A DNA stretch of 64,000 nt from Gari tellinella (lineage: Eukaryota > Mollusca > Bivalvia > Cardiida > Psammobiidae), in the NCBI GenBank assembly GCA_922989275.2, contig OV277856.1, forward strand, positions 87,315,038 to 87,379,037. The letters are read 5' to 3'. Of the stretch, positions 62,867 through 64,000 are shown in pieces. The notes under the pieces are model-generated. The model saw only the letters and a list, made by a program, of their open reading frames with translations. It was not told the origin of the DNA and made no database searches. The position numbers and the translations under genes were made by a program. Numbering within the stretch: position 1 is the first letter of the stretch; each line of letters opens with the position of its first letter.

Positions 62867-63116
62867 TACAGTGGAGAATCTGTTATTCTTTCCCGATAAA
62901 CGCGTTTACGCTAAAACTATTTTTTCTTTTACAAACAGTTTCGAGCCAGATCAGACGCCGGGTAACCGGGCGTCTGATCTGGCTCCAAACTGTTTGCCAC
63001 CAAGATAAACATGAAATATCAGAATTGTCCAAAAGTTGTTCTTTTCTACGTTGTAGTGCTTTGCGTTTGCGTACGTTTGCGTTTAAACGGGAAAGAATAA
63101 CAGATTCTCCACTGTA
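62867..63116 (+). mobile_element. Family A MITE, full length
   Basis: TACAGTGGAGAATCTG and CAGATTCTCCACTGTA. The stem reads GAGCCAGATCAGACGCC and GGCGTCTGATCTGGCTC, so the usual one-base family mismatch is absent and the arms pair completely except at the tip (CCGGGTAACCGGG). Arm motif GCGTTTGCGTACGTTTGCG. Confidence 0.92.
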
Positions 63117-63593
63117 CTTTCTTCTTTCCCGACTAAACGAAAACATTATGAAATCAAACGAAACAGATAACACTTGTTTGGACTACATGACGACTTATGT
63201 TTATATGAGTAATAAATAGGATGGACCTCATATTAACCCTGGAGAAAACTATATTCTTCCTCGTTTAACCCATTCCCCTGTCAAGTTTATCTTCTGCTTT
63301 AATAAACTCTATCATCTACACCCAAACTGTTTGCTAAGTCGCCTTTTGCCTCCGTCGGCAGTGAAATAGTTAACGGCTAAACTGAACGCAATGCAATATA
63401 AACGGTCGTAAGTGAAACCTTTAAAACTTATAATTTATTATTTCTCCATCTAATCCTGCCTTGTGACATCTCTTTGGAATCGTCTTTTATAGAATTTTAT
63501 AATCTGACATCCGACACTATTTGCCGTACGATCTTTCTTAAAACGGGTCTCTGTACATTAGCTCCAGTTTATAATCTTCGTATTGTTTCTTTT
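63117..63593. other. Scraps only
   Basis: CTGGAGAAAACTATATTC near 63238 is A-like and GCCTCCGTCGGCAGTGAAA near 63348 is B-like. No complete element. Confidence 0.4.
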
Positions 63594-63807
63594 TTAACCC
63601 TTAGCCTGCCACTCACGACTATAGCTCCATATGCAAACAGCTTGGATCCGGATGAGACGCCGAGTAACTCGGCGTCTCATCCGGATCCAAGCTGTTTGAC
63701 ACTCGGACAACATTTTCAGCAATTTTGAGCAACTTTGAAGCACTTTGAAAATTGAAGCAGACGAGAAATATAGCAGACGACAATTTATTTGGCGGGCTAA
63801 GGGTTAA
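63594..63807 (+). mobile_element. Family B relative with a perfect 65-bp palindrome
   Basis: TTAACCCTTAGCCTGCC at the left and GGCGGGCTAAGGGTTAA at the right. The core at 63634-63698 is a perfect palindrome with 32-bp arms (CAAACAGCTTGGATCCGG, ATGAGACGCCGAGT, one central base, mirror). It differs from the common B core at several positions, each matched in the other arm. The right part has GAAGCAGACGAGAAATA and GCAGACGACAATTTATTTG. Confidence 0.9.
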
Positions 63808-64000
63808 AGATGTTTATTTTACAATGTATGGTAAGTGCCACAAAGGAAAGACCCTTAACGGTGCGGGCGTTTTGTTTCGTATAGGACAATTTAACACTTT
63901 GCGACGCACTGATTGTAAAGGACGACTTAATTCGTACATTGGGCTCAGTACGAAGGGTCTATAAACTGAATGTGTCTACCAGTAAAGTGTAAAAACCTTC
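63808..64000. other. No recognisable feature
   Basis: Short open frame running to 63964 is a continuation of the MITE reading and is not supported. Confidence 0.4.

Noticed and set aside
1..64000. CRISPR array or bacterial operon reading of the palindromic repeats
   Set aside because: Repeats are dispersed, of several families, flanked by terminal inverted repeats, and the coding relics are eukaryotic LINEs. Spacing and content do not fit an array.

Overview
The window looks like animal nuclear DNA from a repeat-rich, AT-rich genome, most likely a bivalve mollusc. The evidence is the set of interspersed elements: non-LTR retrotransposon relics, tRNA-derived SINE heads, a 145-bp array of a type I recall as common in marine invertebrates, and dozens of short palindromic elements built on a GATCAGACGCC hairpin. 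The species call is inference from recalled repeat types. No intact host gene, rRNA gene, functional tRNA gene, CRISPR array or operon was found. Nearly every open frame in the window is either chance or an artefact of a repeat, the exceptions being decayed mobile-element coding sequence.

Layout. 1-5 kb holds hairpin MITEs and a 54-bp minisatellite that appears to descend from one arm of the MITE hairpin. 6.0-8.3 kb is a TIR element with a TATA target duplication, split by a 5'-truncated L2/CR1-like LINE whose reverse transcriptase (YADD) is still readable. 11.7-17.1 kb is rich in inverted repeats, including a 3.4-kb structure with arms of about 550 bp. 17.3-25.5 kb holds an L2 tail carrying another MITE, then many MITEs. 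26.2-28.1 kb is a 145-bp tandem array followed by the 3' end of a second retroelement. 29.7-30.3 kb is a long pyrimidine tract. 30.5-41 kb is a dense MITE field that also holds a Myb/SANT-like coding relic cut by a MITE. 41.4-47 kb holds a SINE and the C-terminal ends of two further LINE types. 48-58 kb has more MITEs, a 458-bp TIR element with a TCAA duplication, a nested stack and a fourth LINE. 58.9-62.5 kb has palindromes, duplications and a pogo-like MITE. The last kilobases hold two well-preserved MITEs.

Family names used below are my own labels. A: ends TACAGTGGAGAA with TA at the border, about 250 bp. B: ends TTAACCCTTTC, about 245 bp. C: ends TTAACCCCTTCACTGCC, about 210 bp. D: ends TTAACCC, core GCAGAATGCGCC, about 250 bp. 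D': the D core with AGGGCTGCC ends. E: ends TTAACCCATTT, about 230 bp. F: ends TACAGTARAACCTC, about 205 bp. H: ends TTAACTC, about 250 bp. A, B, C and E have unrelated ends but share one long palindromic core (CAAACAGTTTGGATCC, GATCAGACGCC, a variable tip, then the mirror image). The tips differ between families but usually match across the two arms of one copy.

The most interesting signal is therefore modular. One hairpin core is carried by several terminal-repeat families, some families look like compounds of others, the palindrome stays self-complementary as it changes, and one arm has apparently seeded a tandem array.
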